In this document: in pieces, positions 32,984 through 40,943 of the stretch
Numbering within the stretch: position 1 is the stretch's first letter
Layout of the letters: each line of letters starts with the position of its first letter
Assembly: GCA_934120675.1 (NCBI GenBank)
Contig: CAKOUU010000012.1
Coordinates: forward strand, 1-50,135
DNA length: 50,135 bases
Direction of reading: 5' to 3'
From: an uncultured Clostridia bacterium
Lineage (GTDB): Bacteria > Bacillota > Clostridia > TANB77 > CAG-508
The notes under the pieces: generated by a model
Databases searched by the model: none
What the model was told of the DNA's origin: nothing
The model's input: only the letters and a program-made list of their open reading frames with translations
Made by a program: the position numbers and the translations under genes

Positions 32984-33610
32984 TTAATTTCCTTGAAATA
33001 CTTGAATTTTATGAGTAGCAAGGCCTGTTGCCGCTTCTACAGCTTGAATAATATTAGTCTTAACATTAATATCAGAAGCACCCTTTGCAGTAATAATAGC
33101 ACCCTCTATTTTAGGTTCAATAGTCTTTTGAACAATAGGAGTTTTGTTACCATTTTGTTCTTGATATATAACTTCCTTTTGTGAATCCGTTTCTTCCACT
33201 TTTCTTACTCCACCAGACTTGTCTGTTTCTTCAGTCGTACTTTTTTTTGAATTTTCATTATACATTGCAACCGTTTCTGATGATTCAGAATAATTTATAA
33301 AAACCTTTACATCCCCAACACCATCTATATTTTTTAAAATATCTTCTAACCTTCTTTCTAAACTTTCGCTATTACTGGAACTAGAAGACTGGTTTGAATC
33401 TGCGTCTTGGCTAGTCTTGCTACTAGCCAGTTGTCTTCCTGCTGAATTAGTTATAGTTTTATTTGAACTCTTATTTCCATTCCAAATATAATTTATTACA
33501 ACAACCGTTATTATCAATACAATTACTAAAAACACTAAATTTTCAATTTTCTTTTTGTTGTTCCCATCATTCCCATCACCAATTATTGATTTTAATTTAT
33601 TTTTAAACAT
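32984..33610 (-). CDS. spoIIIAG: Stage III sporulation protein AG (SpoIIIAG)
   Basis: 208 residues. One membrane helix (NLVFLVIVLIITVVVINYIW) is followed by the ring-forming domain (LEDILKNIDGVGDVKVFINY), a polar loop with many Ser/Thr/Glu, and the conserved end IEGAIITAKGASDINVKTNI. In B. subtilis it forms a large ring in the mother-cell to forespore channel. The start overlaps the spoIIIAF end by 19 bases. Confidence 0.93.
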   Translation of the reverse strand: MFKNKLKSIIGDGNDGNNKKKIENLVFLVIVLIITVVVINYIWNGNKSSNKTITNSAGRQLASSKTSQDADSNQSSSSSNSESLERRLEDILKNIDGVGDVKVFINYSESSETVAMYNENSKKSTTEETDKSGGVRKVEETDSQKEVIYQEQNGNKTPIVQKTIEPKIEGAIITAKGASDINVKTNIIQAVEAATGLATHKIQVFQGN

Positions 33611-34329
33611 TTTTCACTCACCCCATATTCTTTTGTTAAAAAATCTTTTATCATTTTGACATCGGTTTTTGTTATAGCAGAATTAGTGTCTTCACTATCA
33701 TCACCTTTTGAAACATCTATTTCTACCTTTTGAATTTTTTGAATTTCTTTAACTATTTTGTCTTCTAATGTATTTCCAGAATTTTTTGAATATTTAGAAC
33801 TATCATTAGAATTCTCTGTAGCATCTGTTTTTTTTGAATTATTAGAATTCTCTGTAGCATCTGTTTTATTTGAATTATTAGAATTTTCTGTATTATCATT
33901 TTTCCCATCTATTTCTATAGTTATAGACTCTATCCCTGTATCACTTTCCGATACATGTGCCTCAACCTTACATTTTCTAACATCATATCCTTTCTCTTCA
34001 ACTTTTTGAGTAATATCACTTTCCAATTGTTCCTTATATAATTTATTTAACCTATCATCCATAGAAGCTTGATTTACTTCTCCTGTCGTTGATGTAGCTG
34101 ATGTACTCGATATTTCCTTACTATAGTTAGAATACACATCTTCTATATTAAAATTAAGAACATTACTGTTATTAACAAATGGTGCTATTATGCTAAACAA
34201 AATATATAAACCCATAACCATTTTTATATATTTTTTTGTTTTGTTATTTGGAAGTAACATCTCCAAAATAGAAACCACTATTAATGCCAGACTTAAATTC
34301 TTAACCCAGGAGCTCAAAAAATTTATCAT
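33592..34329 (-). CDS. spoIIIAF: Stage III sporulation protein AF (SpoIIIAF)
   Basis: 245 residues. Two membrane helices at the N-terminus (NLSLALIVVSILEMLLP and MVMGLYILFSIIAPFV) are followed by the soluble domain with LYKEQLESDITQKVEEKGYD and the end VKMIKDFLTKEYGV. The middle contains a 12-residue repeat (NSNNSKKTDATE type), encoded by a 36-base tandem repeat, that lengthens the linker compared with B. subtilis. It overlaps spoIIIAE by 4 bases. Confidence 0.92.
   Translation of the reverse strand: MINFLSSWVKNLSLALIVVSILEMLLPNNKTKKYIKMVMGLYILFSIIAPFVNNSNVLNFNIEDVYSNYSKEISSTSATSTTGEVNQASMDDRLNKLYKEQLESDITQKVEEKGYDVRKCKVEAHVSESDTGIESITIEIDGKNDNTENSNNSNKTDATENSNNSKKTDATENSNDSSKYSKNSGNTLEDKIVKEIQKIQKVEIDVSKGDDSEDTNSAITKTDVKMIKDFLTKEYGVSEKCLKIN
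33806..33895. repeat. 36-base tandem repeat within spoIIIAF
   Basis: The unit begins ATTAGAATTCTCTGTAGCAT and recurs at 33842 and, partly, at 33878. It encodes an in-frame disordered 12-residue repeat, a likely site of length variation. Confidence 0.75.
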
Positions 34330-35483
34330 TTAAACATCATCCCCGTATTTGACATTTTAACCAGTAATGTTGTTCCAATTATAACCATAACTGAAATTGA
34401 AACTAAAATAGCTAATAATATTTTAAAAATATCAGAAATTTCGTCCAACAATTTTACAATTTTGGCATCTGCTATTACTTCACTAATTCCAGCAATCAGC
34501 TTGTACGAAAACATCAATACCGTCAGTTTTAAAATTGGTAAAATACAAATTCCAACAATAATTATTACACCAACAAATCCAACTGCATTTTTTAAAATTA
34601 CGCCACACCCTAATACACTATCTACAACATCACCTAATATTTTTCCAACAACAGGAACAGCTGAACTTACAATTGCCTTTGCTGTCTTTGCAGTAATACC
34701 ATCAACAGAACTTGAAAGCGTTCCCTCTAATGACACAATTCCTACAAAAACAGTTAATATCAGTCCTAAAAACCATACTGTGGACGACTTCAAAAACTTT
34801 GATATTTTATCAATTTGAACTTTATCTGATATTTTTGAAATTATGCTAATTGATGTTATAATCAAAACTATTGGTATCAAAATATCTTGTATCAGATTTC
34901 CTATAAAATTTATCATAAACAAAATAATAGGTTCCAGAACACTTGTAGTTGTCAAACTTCCTGTATATAACATTAATGATACCAACACAGGTATAAGAGT
35001 ATTCATAAATCCTACCAAATTTGTTGATGTTTCTTTAACTAAATTAATTATGTCTGAGAAATTTCCCATAATTATTGTTACAATTGCTATATATTGCACA
35101 TAGTAAATCAATTTAGAAATATTATCATTTTCAAGGCTTTCACTAATTGATTTTAAAATGCTATGTATAATTATAATAACCAAAATACTAACCAAACTTT
35201 TAATTCCTGTTTGTACTTCTTTTCCTAATGAATTTAGTATTTTTTTATAGATTTTTGAGTTGTCTATATCTTCTTTAATTGCTGAATTTAATATATCTCC
35301 TACATCTATATCTTCAAAAAAATCACCTGTATACTGCTTAGAATTTTGTATAAAAGAGGTTATCCCAAATGTTTCTTCTTGACTAGCTATTGCATTTTGG
35401 TCTATTTCTGCACTAAAACTTTTTATTGGTTGTATTATGAGGACTGTGAAAATGATTATTATCAAAATGTTTTTTATTTTCAT
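34326..35483 (-). CDS. spoIIIAE: Stage III sporulation protein AE (SpoIIIAE)
   Basis: 385 residues. A signal peptide (ILIIIIFTVLIIQPIKSFSAE) precedes a multi-pass membrane region of about eight helices with the conserved segment AVPVVGKILGDVVDSVLGCG. It is a polytopic component of the SpoIIIA-SpoIIQ channel. AAAGGAGG precedes the ATG; spacing to spoIIIAD is 65 bases. Confidence 0.95.
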   Translation of the reverse strand: MKIKNILIIIIFTVLIIQPIKSFSAEIDQNAIASQEETFGITSFIQNSKQYTGDFFEDIDVGDILNSAIKEDIDNSKIYKKILNSLGKEVQTGIKSLVSILVIIIIHSILKSISESLENDNISKLIYYVQYIAIVTIIMGNFSDIINLVKETSTNLVGFMNTLIPVLVSLMLYTGSLTTTSVLEPIILFMINFIGNLIQDILIPIVLIITSISIISKISDKVQIDKISKFLKSSTVWFLGLILTVFVGIVSLEGTLSSSVDGITAKTAKAIVSSAVPVVGKILGDVVDSVLGCGVILKNAVGFVGVIIIVGICILPILKLTVLMFSYKLIAGISEVIADAKIVKLLDEISDIFKILLAILVSISVMVIIGTTLLVKMSNTGMMFK

Positions 35484-35548
35484 TGTTTTGTCCTCCTTTC
35501 ATCCCTTCATTGCAATGCCTTATTCTGTATTCTTAAAATCTGAAAAAA

Positions 35549-35935
35549 TCAAGGTAAAATTTTTAGTATAATCTCCAACAAGCTTGAAATTATTGGTATT
35601 GACATTGATATAATAATTATCTTACTACCAATTTCTATTTTACTTGCAATTGCCGCTTCACCTGAATCCTTGCATATACTTACTGCAAATTCTGATAAAA
35701 ACGCAATTCCTGTAATCTTTATTAATAATGCTATAAATTGTGTATTAATTGAGAATTTATCTTCTATTGATTGTATCAAATTTATAATTCCTGTCAGCCT
35801 GTCCATCACTAAAATTAAAATCAATATGCCTGTTAGAATACTTATAAAAATAGCATATTCCGGCCTATATTGTTTTAGCATTATTATTATAACCAGCGCA
35901 ATTAAAGCAATTCCTACTATTTTAATAATTTCCAT
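35549..35935 (-). CDS. spoIIIAD: Stage III sporulation protein AD (SpoIIIAD)
   Basis: 128 residues, the usual family length, with three or four membrane helices (IIKIVGIALIALVIIIML, YAIFISILTGILILILVM) and the conserved KITGIAFLSEFAVSICKDSG segment. It is a membrane part of the sporulation channel. A GGGGAC palindrome lies in the 50-base gap before it. Confidence 0.95.
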   Translation of the reverse strand: MEIIKIVGIALIALVIIIMLKQYRPEYAIFISILTGILILILVMDRLTGIINLIQSIEDKFSINTQFIALLIKITGIAFLSEFAVSICKDSGEAAIASKIEIGSKIIIISMSIPIISSLLEIILKILP

Positions 35936-35950
35936 TATATGCCCTTTCTT

Positions 35951-35982
35951 TTTTAGGATTTAGGCAGTCCCCTCAATCCCAT
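35951..35982. repeat. GGGGAC palindromic element, copy 2
   Basis: AGGATTTAGGCAGTCCCC then TCAATCCCATT. Read on the minus strand it is GGGATTGAGGGGACTGCC followed by TAAATCC, a variant of the copies at 29354 and 44547. It sits inside the spoIIIA operon, between spoIIIAC and spoIIIAD. Confidence 0.6.
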
Positions 35983-35985
35983 TTT

Positions 35986-36180
35986 TTATAAATTGAATAA
36001 TGTTCTTACAGTGTCAAATAATCCACTTATTTCTTTTATTACCATAGTCAAAACAATAACAAGACCTGCAAGAGTGGTCATCATTGCTTGGTCTTCTCTA
36101 CCTGCTCTTACCAAAACTTGATATAAAACCGCAACTAAAATTCCAATTGCTGCTATCTTAAATAATAAATCTATACTCAT
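35986..36180 (-). CDS. spoIIIAC: Stage III sporulation protein AC (SpoIIIAC)
   Basis: 64 residues, normal for SpoIIIAC. Two membrane helices (DLLFKIAAIGILVAVLYQVL and MMTTLAGLVIVLTMVIKEI) flank the conserved RAGREDQAMM loop. Small membrane component of the channel. Confidence 0.95.
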   Translation of the reverse strand: MSIDLLFKIAAIGILVAVLYQVLVRAGREDQAMMTTLAGLVIVLTMVIKEISGLFDTVRTLFNL

Positions 36181-36263
36181 ACAAAATCCCCCTAATTACA
36201 TTTTATATTTATATCCAATAAATCTATTTAGTCTCAAAAACTTACACTATTTTAAATATACAG

Positions 36264-36774
36264 TTACATTAAAATAATAACAATAGCCATACCTATACTC
36301 ATTCCGAGTTTTTTATATAATTTTTCATTTTTATTTTTTTCTTCTTGAGCTTGTCTAATCTGTTCGTCTAAAAAATTCTCTGTAACTTCTATTTGGCTCA
36401 ACTGTCCATCGCTATCTGTTATTCCGCAATAATTTTGAAAGTGATTTTACTGCTTGCTTGTCCTCAATATTCAAATTTCCTGAATATTCGTCTACTGATT
36501 TTTCGAACGCAACTCCTGCCGAGTCAGTTTGCATTTTTTCTACAGCATTACTAAAAAATTTTGATACATTTTTATTGGTATTTTCTGATATTTGTTTGAA
36601 TATTTCTGGTATTGGTTCATATGTAAATTTTATTTTTGATTTAAATATGTTTAACGCATTTTTGATTTCTTCTAGCTCGTCTACTCTGAATTTATATTTT
36701 TGTGATATGTATTTTCCTATTAAGGCTGATGCTATAAACACTAAAAAAAGCATACAATATTTTATAAACTGCAT
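36264..36774 (-). pseudogene. spoIIIAB: Stage III sporulation protein AB (SpoIIIAB), frameshifted
   Basis: The first 120 codons give a normal SpoIIIAB start (membrane helix, then SQKYKFRVDELEEIKNALNI) ending SLSKLLRNNR, stop. The remaining 50 residues continue in another frame: GITDSDGQLSQIEVTENFL and on to YKKLGMSIGMAIVIILM, which matches the family's C-terminal end. Removing one C (plus-strand G at 36426) gives SKLLGITDSDGQ and an intact protein of 169 residues, the expected length. AAGGAGAAG precedes the ATG at 36774. If real, the change removes the C-terminal membrane segment and should block the channel and sporulation; a base-calling error is equally possible. Confidence 0.88.
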
Positions 36775-36839
36775 TTTTCTTCTCCTTGCACTTTATTTTT
36801 TAATATTATATGCTTGTTATTTTATTTTAGAACATTAAA

Positions 36840-37862
36840 TTAATTTAATCCCTCTAATCTCTTCTTTATTTCTTCTGGTGAAGGAAGTAAATCCTTCATT
36901 TTTTCTGGCAAAGTATCTCTTATTTGATAAGTTGCAACACCTATTGGTTTATAACTATCATTTAATGCATATTCTACAACTGTTCTGTTTTTATTTTTAC
37001 ATATTATAATACCTATTGATGGATTTTCATGTTCCATCTTTACTTGTTTATCTAATGCAGTTAAATAAAATTGAAGTTGTCCTACAAATTCAGGTTTAAA
37101 ATCTCCTATTTTTAATTCAATTGCAACTAAACTTTTTAAACTTCTATGATATAATAGTAAGTCTATATAAAAGTCAGCCCCTCCAACATTTATATGATAT
37201 TGACTTCCCATAAAAGCAAAATTTCCACCCATTTCTTCCAAAAAAGCTTTCATATTATCTATTAAGCTTATCTCGAGTTCTCTTTCAGAATGTTGTTCAG
37301 AAAGTTCCATAAAATCAAAAATATATTCATCTTTGACTGCCAATTTAGCCTGATTCACATACTTTTCGGGTAAAGTTTCATCAAAATTTGTCTGATTAAT
37401 TAAATATTTTTCATAAGATTTATTTTCAATATGATTAATTAATACATCTTTTGTCCAGCCATACTTTTTAGTCATCTTAATATAAAATTCTCTTTCAAGT
37501 TGATCTTTGCATTTTTCCATTATTGTTATGTTTTTACTCCAACTAATTTCTCGCACTAGTGGTGCGAGATTTTCCGCATTACTATATGTTACATAAAAAT
37601 TTCTCATTCTCCATAAATTGCTTGAAGAAAAACCTTTAACATCAGGAAAATCCTTTTGAATCTCTTTTGATAATACTTCAACAATTGATTTTCCCCAACC
37701 TTTTTCTTGTTGTTGATTATAAATTTCTTGTCCAATTCCCCAATACAAATTTATTAAAGTTTGATTTACTGCTTTCATTGCTTCGTATTGACTATTTCTA
37801 ATTTTATTTTTAATATCTACTATAAAATCTTTGTATTCACCACTAATTAAATTATTTTCCAT
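36840..37862 (-). CDS. DUF1016 family nuclease (YhcG-like, PD-(D/E)XK fold)
   Basis: 340 residues. The N-terminal helical DUF1016 domain (VNQTLINLYWGIGQEIYNQQ; FSSSNLWRMRNFY) is followed by a PD-(D/E)XK nuclease domain whose core is GGADFYIDLLLYHR near residue 231 and VAIELKIGDFKPEFVGQL near 250 (catalytic D, E, K). Relatives are found beside restriction systems and mobile elements. AAGGAGG precedes the ATG. Its promoter has a LexA-type palindrome. It stands where spoIIIAA would be expected, directly upstream of spoIIIAB. Confidence 0.85.
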   Translation of the reverse strand: MENNLISGEYKDFIVDIKNKIRNSQYEAMKAVNQTLINLYWGIGQEIYNQQQEKGWGKSIVEVLSKEIQKDFPDVKGFSSSNLWRMRNFYVTYSNAENLAPLVREISWSKNITIMEKCKDQLEREFYIKMTKKYGWTKDVLINHIENKSYEKYLINQTNFDETLPEKYVNQAKLAVKDEYIFDFMELSEQHSERELEISLIDNMKAFLEEMGGNFAFMGSQYHINVGGADFYIDLLLYHRSLKSLVAIELKIGDFKPEFVGQLQFYLTALDKQVKMEHENPSIGIIICKNKNRTVVEYALNDSYKPIGVATYQIRDTLPEKMKDLLPSPEEIKKRLEGLN

Positions 37863-37888
37863 AATAAAAACCTCCTTTTTTCATTTTC

Positions 37889-37917
37889 ATAATACAACAT
37901 ATGTTAAAAAGAGTCAA
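37889..37917 (-). promoter_or_regulatory. Promoter of the DUF1016 gene with LexA-type operator
   Basis: Minus strand TTGACT (37912-37917), 17 bases, TATTAT (37889-37894). The palindrome AACATATGTT (37896-37905) fills the spacer in the same position as in the dinD promoter, so SOS control of this nuclease is likely. Confidence 0.65.
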
Positions 37918-37964
37918 CAATGAAATTAAATTTTATTATTAAATACAATAAAAATTATAAAATA

Positions 37965-37995
37965 TTGAATTTCAACCCAAATTATGATATATAAT
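37965..37995 (+). promoter_or_regulatory. Probable uvrB promoter
   Basis: TTGAAT (37965-37970), 19 bases, TATAAT (37990-37995), 55 bases before the uvrB start. The spacer is longer than ideal. No SOS palindrome overlaps it, though the DUF1016 operator lies about 60 bases upstream. Confidence 0.45.
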
Positions 37996-38050
37996 AATAA
38001 AGAATTTAACAAACAAAAATTCAAAATACAAAAATGAAAGGAATTTAAAA

Positions 38051-40006
38051 ATGTTTAAATTACATTCAGATTATAAACCAACAGGTGACCAACCTAAGGC
38101 AATAGAATACCTATCAAAAGGAATAGAAGAAGGTAAAAAATTCCAAACATTATTAGGAGTAACAGGGTCTGGAAAAACATTCACAATGGCAAATATAATA
38201 AACAAAGTTCAAAAGCCAACATTAGTTTTAGCACACAACAAAACATTAGCTGGACAATTGTATTCAGAATTCAAAGAATTCTTCCCAGAAAATAATGTTG
38301 AATATTTTGTATCTTATTACGACTATTATCAACCAGAAAGCTACATTCCGGCTTCTGACACATATATAGAAAAAGACGCATCTATAAATGACGAAATTGA
38401 CAAGCTTCGTCACTCTGCAACAGCATCTTTATTTGAAACAAGAGATGTCATAATAGTTGCATCTGTTTCATGTATTTACGGTTTGGGTGACCCTATAGAT
38501 TATGAGCACATGATAGTTTCTTTACGCCCTGGAATGCAAAAATCTAGGGAAGAAGTTATGAAAAAGCTAGTTAATATGCAATATTCAAGAAATGAAATTG
38601 ATTTTAAAAGGGGTACTTTTAGAGCTAAAGGTGATATTTTAGAAATTTACCCATCTGACAAAAGTGAATCTGCAATAAGGGTTGAATTTTGGGGTGATGA
38701 AATTGAAAAAATCCATGAAATTAATCCTCTAACTGGCAAAGCTGTTGCAGAAAGAACTCATGTTATGATATTCCCTAACTCTCACTATGTTACAACTTCT
38801 GACAAAATGGAACGTGCTCTAGTTACAATTAATCAAGAATTGCAAGAAAGAATCAAGTATTTTAAAGATAATAATAAATTAATTGAAGCTCAAAGAATTG
38901 ATGAAAAAACAAATTTTGATATGGAAATGATGAAAGAAACTGGATTCTGCCAAGGTATTGAAAATTATTCAAGACACATAAGTGGCAGACCTGCTGGCTC
39001 TCCTCCATTTACTTTGTTCGATTACATGCCTAAAGATTTCCTTTTGTTAATAGATGAGTCACATGCTACAATACCTCAAGTTAGAGCTATGTATAATGGT
39101 GACCGTGCTCGTAAAGATTCTTTGGTTAATTATGGTTTCAGACTTCCATCTGCATATGACAACAGACCTTTGAAATTTGAAGAATTTGAAGAAAGAATTA
39201 ATCAAGTTATATTTGTTAGTGCAACACCTGCTGATTATGAAAAAGAACATAGCAAAGATAATGTTGTTGAACAAATCATTAGACCTACTGGTCTTTTAGA
39301 CCCTAAAATTGAAGTTAAACCTGTTACAAATCAAATTGACGATTTAATTGAGCAAATTCGTATTAGAGTTGAAAAACATGAAAGAGTTTTGGTTACTACC
39401 CTAACTAAAAAAATGGCTGAAGATTTAACTTCATATTTACAAAGTTTGGACATCAAAGTTAATTATATGCATTCTGACATTAAAGCCCTTGAAAGAATGG
39501 AAATTATAAGAAATCTTCGTTTAGGTAAATTTGATGTTTTAGTTGGCATAAATCTTTTAAGAGAAGGTCTAGATATACCAGAAGTTTCTTTAGTTGCCAT
39601 TTTAGATGCTGATAAAGAAGGCTTCTTGCGTTCAGAGCGTTCTTTGATTCAAACTATTGGACGTGCTGCTAGGAACACTGATGGTACTGTTATTATGTAT
39701 GCTGATGAACTTACTGATTCTATGGAAAAGGCTATTTCTGAAACTAACAGAAGGCGTCATATTCAAGAACAATATAATCTTGAACATGGCATTACTCCTA
39801 AAACAATTAAAAAATCTATTAGAGATAATATTAGTATTACTAAACAAGAGGATATTGGTGTTGAATTTAAAATGGAAAATGCTGATGATATTAAGAATAC
39901 TATTGCTGAATTGACTGATGAAATGCTTAAATATGCTGCTTCTATGGAATTTGAAAAAGCTGCCGAGGTTAGAGATAAAATTAAGGAATTAGAAAAATTG
40001 TTATAA
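38051..40006 (+). CDS. uvrB: Excinuclease ABC subunit B
   Basis: 651 residues, complete. Walker A GVTGSGKTF is near residue 40, the DNA-gripping beta-hairpin is YYDYYQPESYIPASDTYIEK near 93-112, helicase motif II is LLIDESH, motif VI is QTIGRAARN, and the UVR motif for UvrA/UvrC contact is at the end (AAEVRDKIKELEKLL). It verifies lesions in nucleotide excision repair. Neither uvrA nor uvrC is adjacent. GAAAGGA precedes the ATG. Confidence 0.98.
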   Translation: MFKLHSDYKPTGDQPKAIEYLSKGIEEGKKFQTLLGVTGSGKTFTMANIINKVQKPTLVLAHNKTLAGQLYSEFKEFFPENNVEYFVSYYDYYQPESYIPASDTYIEKDASINDEIDKLRHSATASLFETRDVIIVASVSCIYGLGDPIDYEHMIVSLRPGMQKSREEVMKKLVNMQYSRNEIDFKRGTFRAKGDILEIYPSDKSESAIRVEFWGDEIEKIHEINPLTGKAVAERTHVMIFPNSHYVTTSDKMERALVTINQELQERIKYFKDNNKLIEAQRIDEKTNFDMEMMKETGFCQGIENYSRHISGRPAGSPPFTLFDYMPKDFLLLIDESHATIPQVRAMYNGDRARKDSLVNYGFRLPSAYDNRPLKFEEFEERINQVIFVSATPADYEKEHSKDNVVEQIIRPTGLLDPKIEVKPVTNQIDDLIEQIRIRVEKHERVLVTTLTKKMAEDLTSYLQSLDIKVNYMHSDIKALERMEIIRNLRLGKFDVLVGINLLREGLDIPEVSLVAILDADKEGFLRSERSLIQTIGRAARNTDGTVIMYADELTDSMEKAISETNRRRHIQEQYNLEHGITPKTIKKSIRDNISITKQEDIGVEFKMENADDIKNTIAELTDEMLKYAASMEFEKAAEVRDKIKELEKLL

Positions 40007-40024
40007 TTTTAAAATTGTTTTGTC

Positions 40025-40083
40025 AAGAATAAATCTGGAAATTTTCAATTTTCAGTCTTAACTCTACTTTTTATCATATTCAA
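40025..40083 (+). repeat. Dispersed 3'-end repeat, copy 2
   Basis: About 60 bases after the uvrB stop that repeat 23716-23775 with only a few mismatches, including the CTGGAAATT/AATTTTCAG stem (one change from copy 1). The second half with the closing inverted repeat seen in copy 1 is absent. Confidence 0.65.
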
Positions 40084-40088
40084 TATAT

Positions 40089-40118
40089 ATAAAAGGAACA
40101 CCAATTGATGTTCCTTTT
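40089..40118. terminator. Terminator between uvrB and the 82-residue protein gene
   Basis: AAAAGGAACA/TGTTCCTTTT stem of 10 pairs with an 8-base loop, T-run on the plus strand and A-run for the minus strand. Confidence 0.8.
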
Positions 40119-40121
40119 TTG

Positions 40122-40370
40122 TTACTTTTTTATTAGCGATATGCGAATTGGCTTATTGCCATATTTTGCATATTCATCTTGTTTTTCCCTTTCAAACTTC
40201 TTTCCGTTCTCATAAAAGAGTCCAATATTAAGGTCCCTTTCATATATTTGTCTATCTAAGACAAATATTTCGGAAATTGTTTTTTCCAATTTTTTTTCTT
40301 TCATATCGCTGTTCATAAATTGCGATATAACATCAAAATTATTTTTTTGTTTTTTTTGCTTAGATGTCAT
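40122..40370 (-). CDS. Protein of unknown function (82 residues)
   Basis: A Lys/Glu-rich cytosolic protein starting with KQKKQKNNFD and containing KKLEKTISEIFVLDRQIYER. AAGGAGG precedes the ATG. No membrane segment, no recognised family. It stands alone between two terminators. Confidence 0.5.
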   Translation of the reverse strand: MTSKQKKQKNNFDVISQFMNSDMKEKKLEKTISEIFVLDRQIYERDLNIGLFYENGKKFEREKQDEYAKYGNKPIRISLIKK

Positions 40371-40449
40371 AATTCCTCCTTAAAAGTAACTACTAAATTT
40401 CAACATTCAATATTATACATCAATTTGAATCTCATGTAAAGTCAAAAAA

Positions 40450-40486
40450 ATCCCCTCACCATAATAACTACAGTGAGGGTGGAGAT
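40450..40486 (-). terminator. Terminator of the 102-residue protein gene
   Basis: CCCTCAC and GTGAGGG pair around a loop of about 13 bases, with an AT-rich T-run on the minus strand, just after the stop at 40488. Confidence 0.65.
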
Positions 40487-40487
40487 T

Positions 40488-40796
40488 TTAGAATGCAAAC
40501 AGGATACAGTTTGCTACTCTCATTCGATTTATTTTATCTTCAACCATCTGATCATACTGAAGAAGTATTAATTTTGAACCATCAATTCCGAAAGCTTTAC
40601 AAATCTTAGAATTGATTTCTTCTTCAAATTTTTCCAGCACTTGAAATTCTGGATAATTAAAATCTGAATATGGAATTTTTAAAACATCAGAAATTGAATT
40701 TACTTTTGATATTGTAAATTCATCTTTTTCTGCTTTTATGACAAATTCCTCTGCCTCCTTTATATTAGGGTTTAAAGATAAGTATTTCTTTTTCAT
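40488..40796 (-). CDS. Protein of unknown function (102 residues)
   Basis: Reads KKKYLSLNPNIKEAEEFVIK, then a helical EKFEEEINSKICKAFGIDGS and KINRMRVANCILFAF. AAAGGAG precedes the ATG. The FGIDGSKLILLQYDQ stretch recalls capsid or portal-associated phage proteins, but the match is too slight to name a function. Confidence 0.45.
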   Translation of the reverse strand: MKKKYLSLNPNIKEAEEFVIKAEKDEFTISKVNSISDVLKIPYSDFNYPEFQVLEKFEEEINSKICKAFGIDGSKLILLQYDQMVEDKINRMRVANCILFAF

Positions 40797-40943
40797 AATG
40801 TTTTTTTCTCCTTTTGTGCTTAGTTAATTGTATCTATATCCTATTATACTCCATTCAAGTGTCAAAGTCAACATAAATATATTAACAAATAATAATAAAA
40901 GAGCCATTCTGCAAATCACAAAATAGCCCTTCGCTTAAAAATT

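Noticed and set aside
37896..37905. SOS box for uvrB
   Set aside because: The palindrome is placed inside the divergent DUF1016 promoter and is about 85-100 bases away from the uvrB promoter boxes; control of uvrB is possible but not supported.
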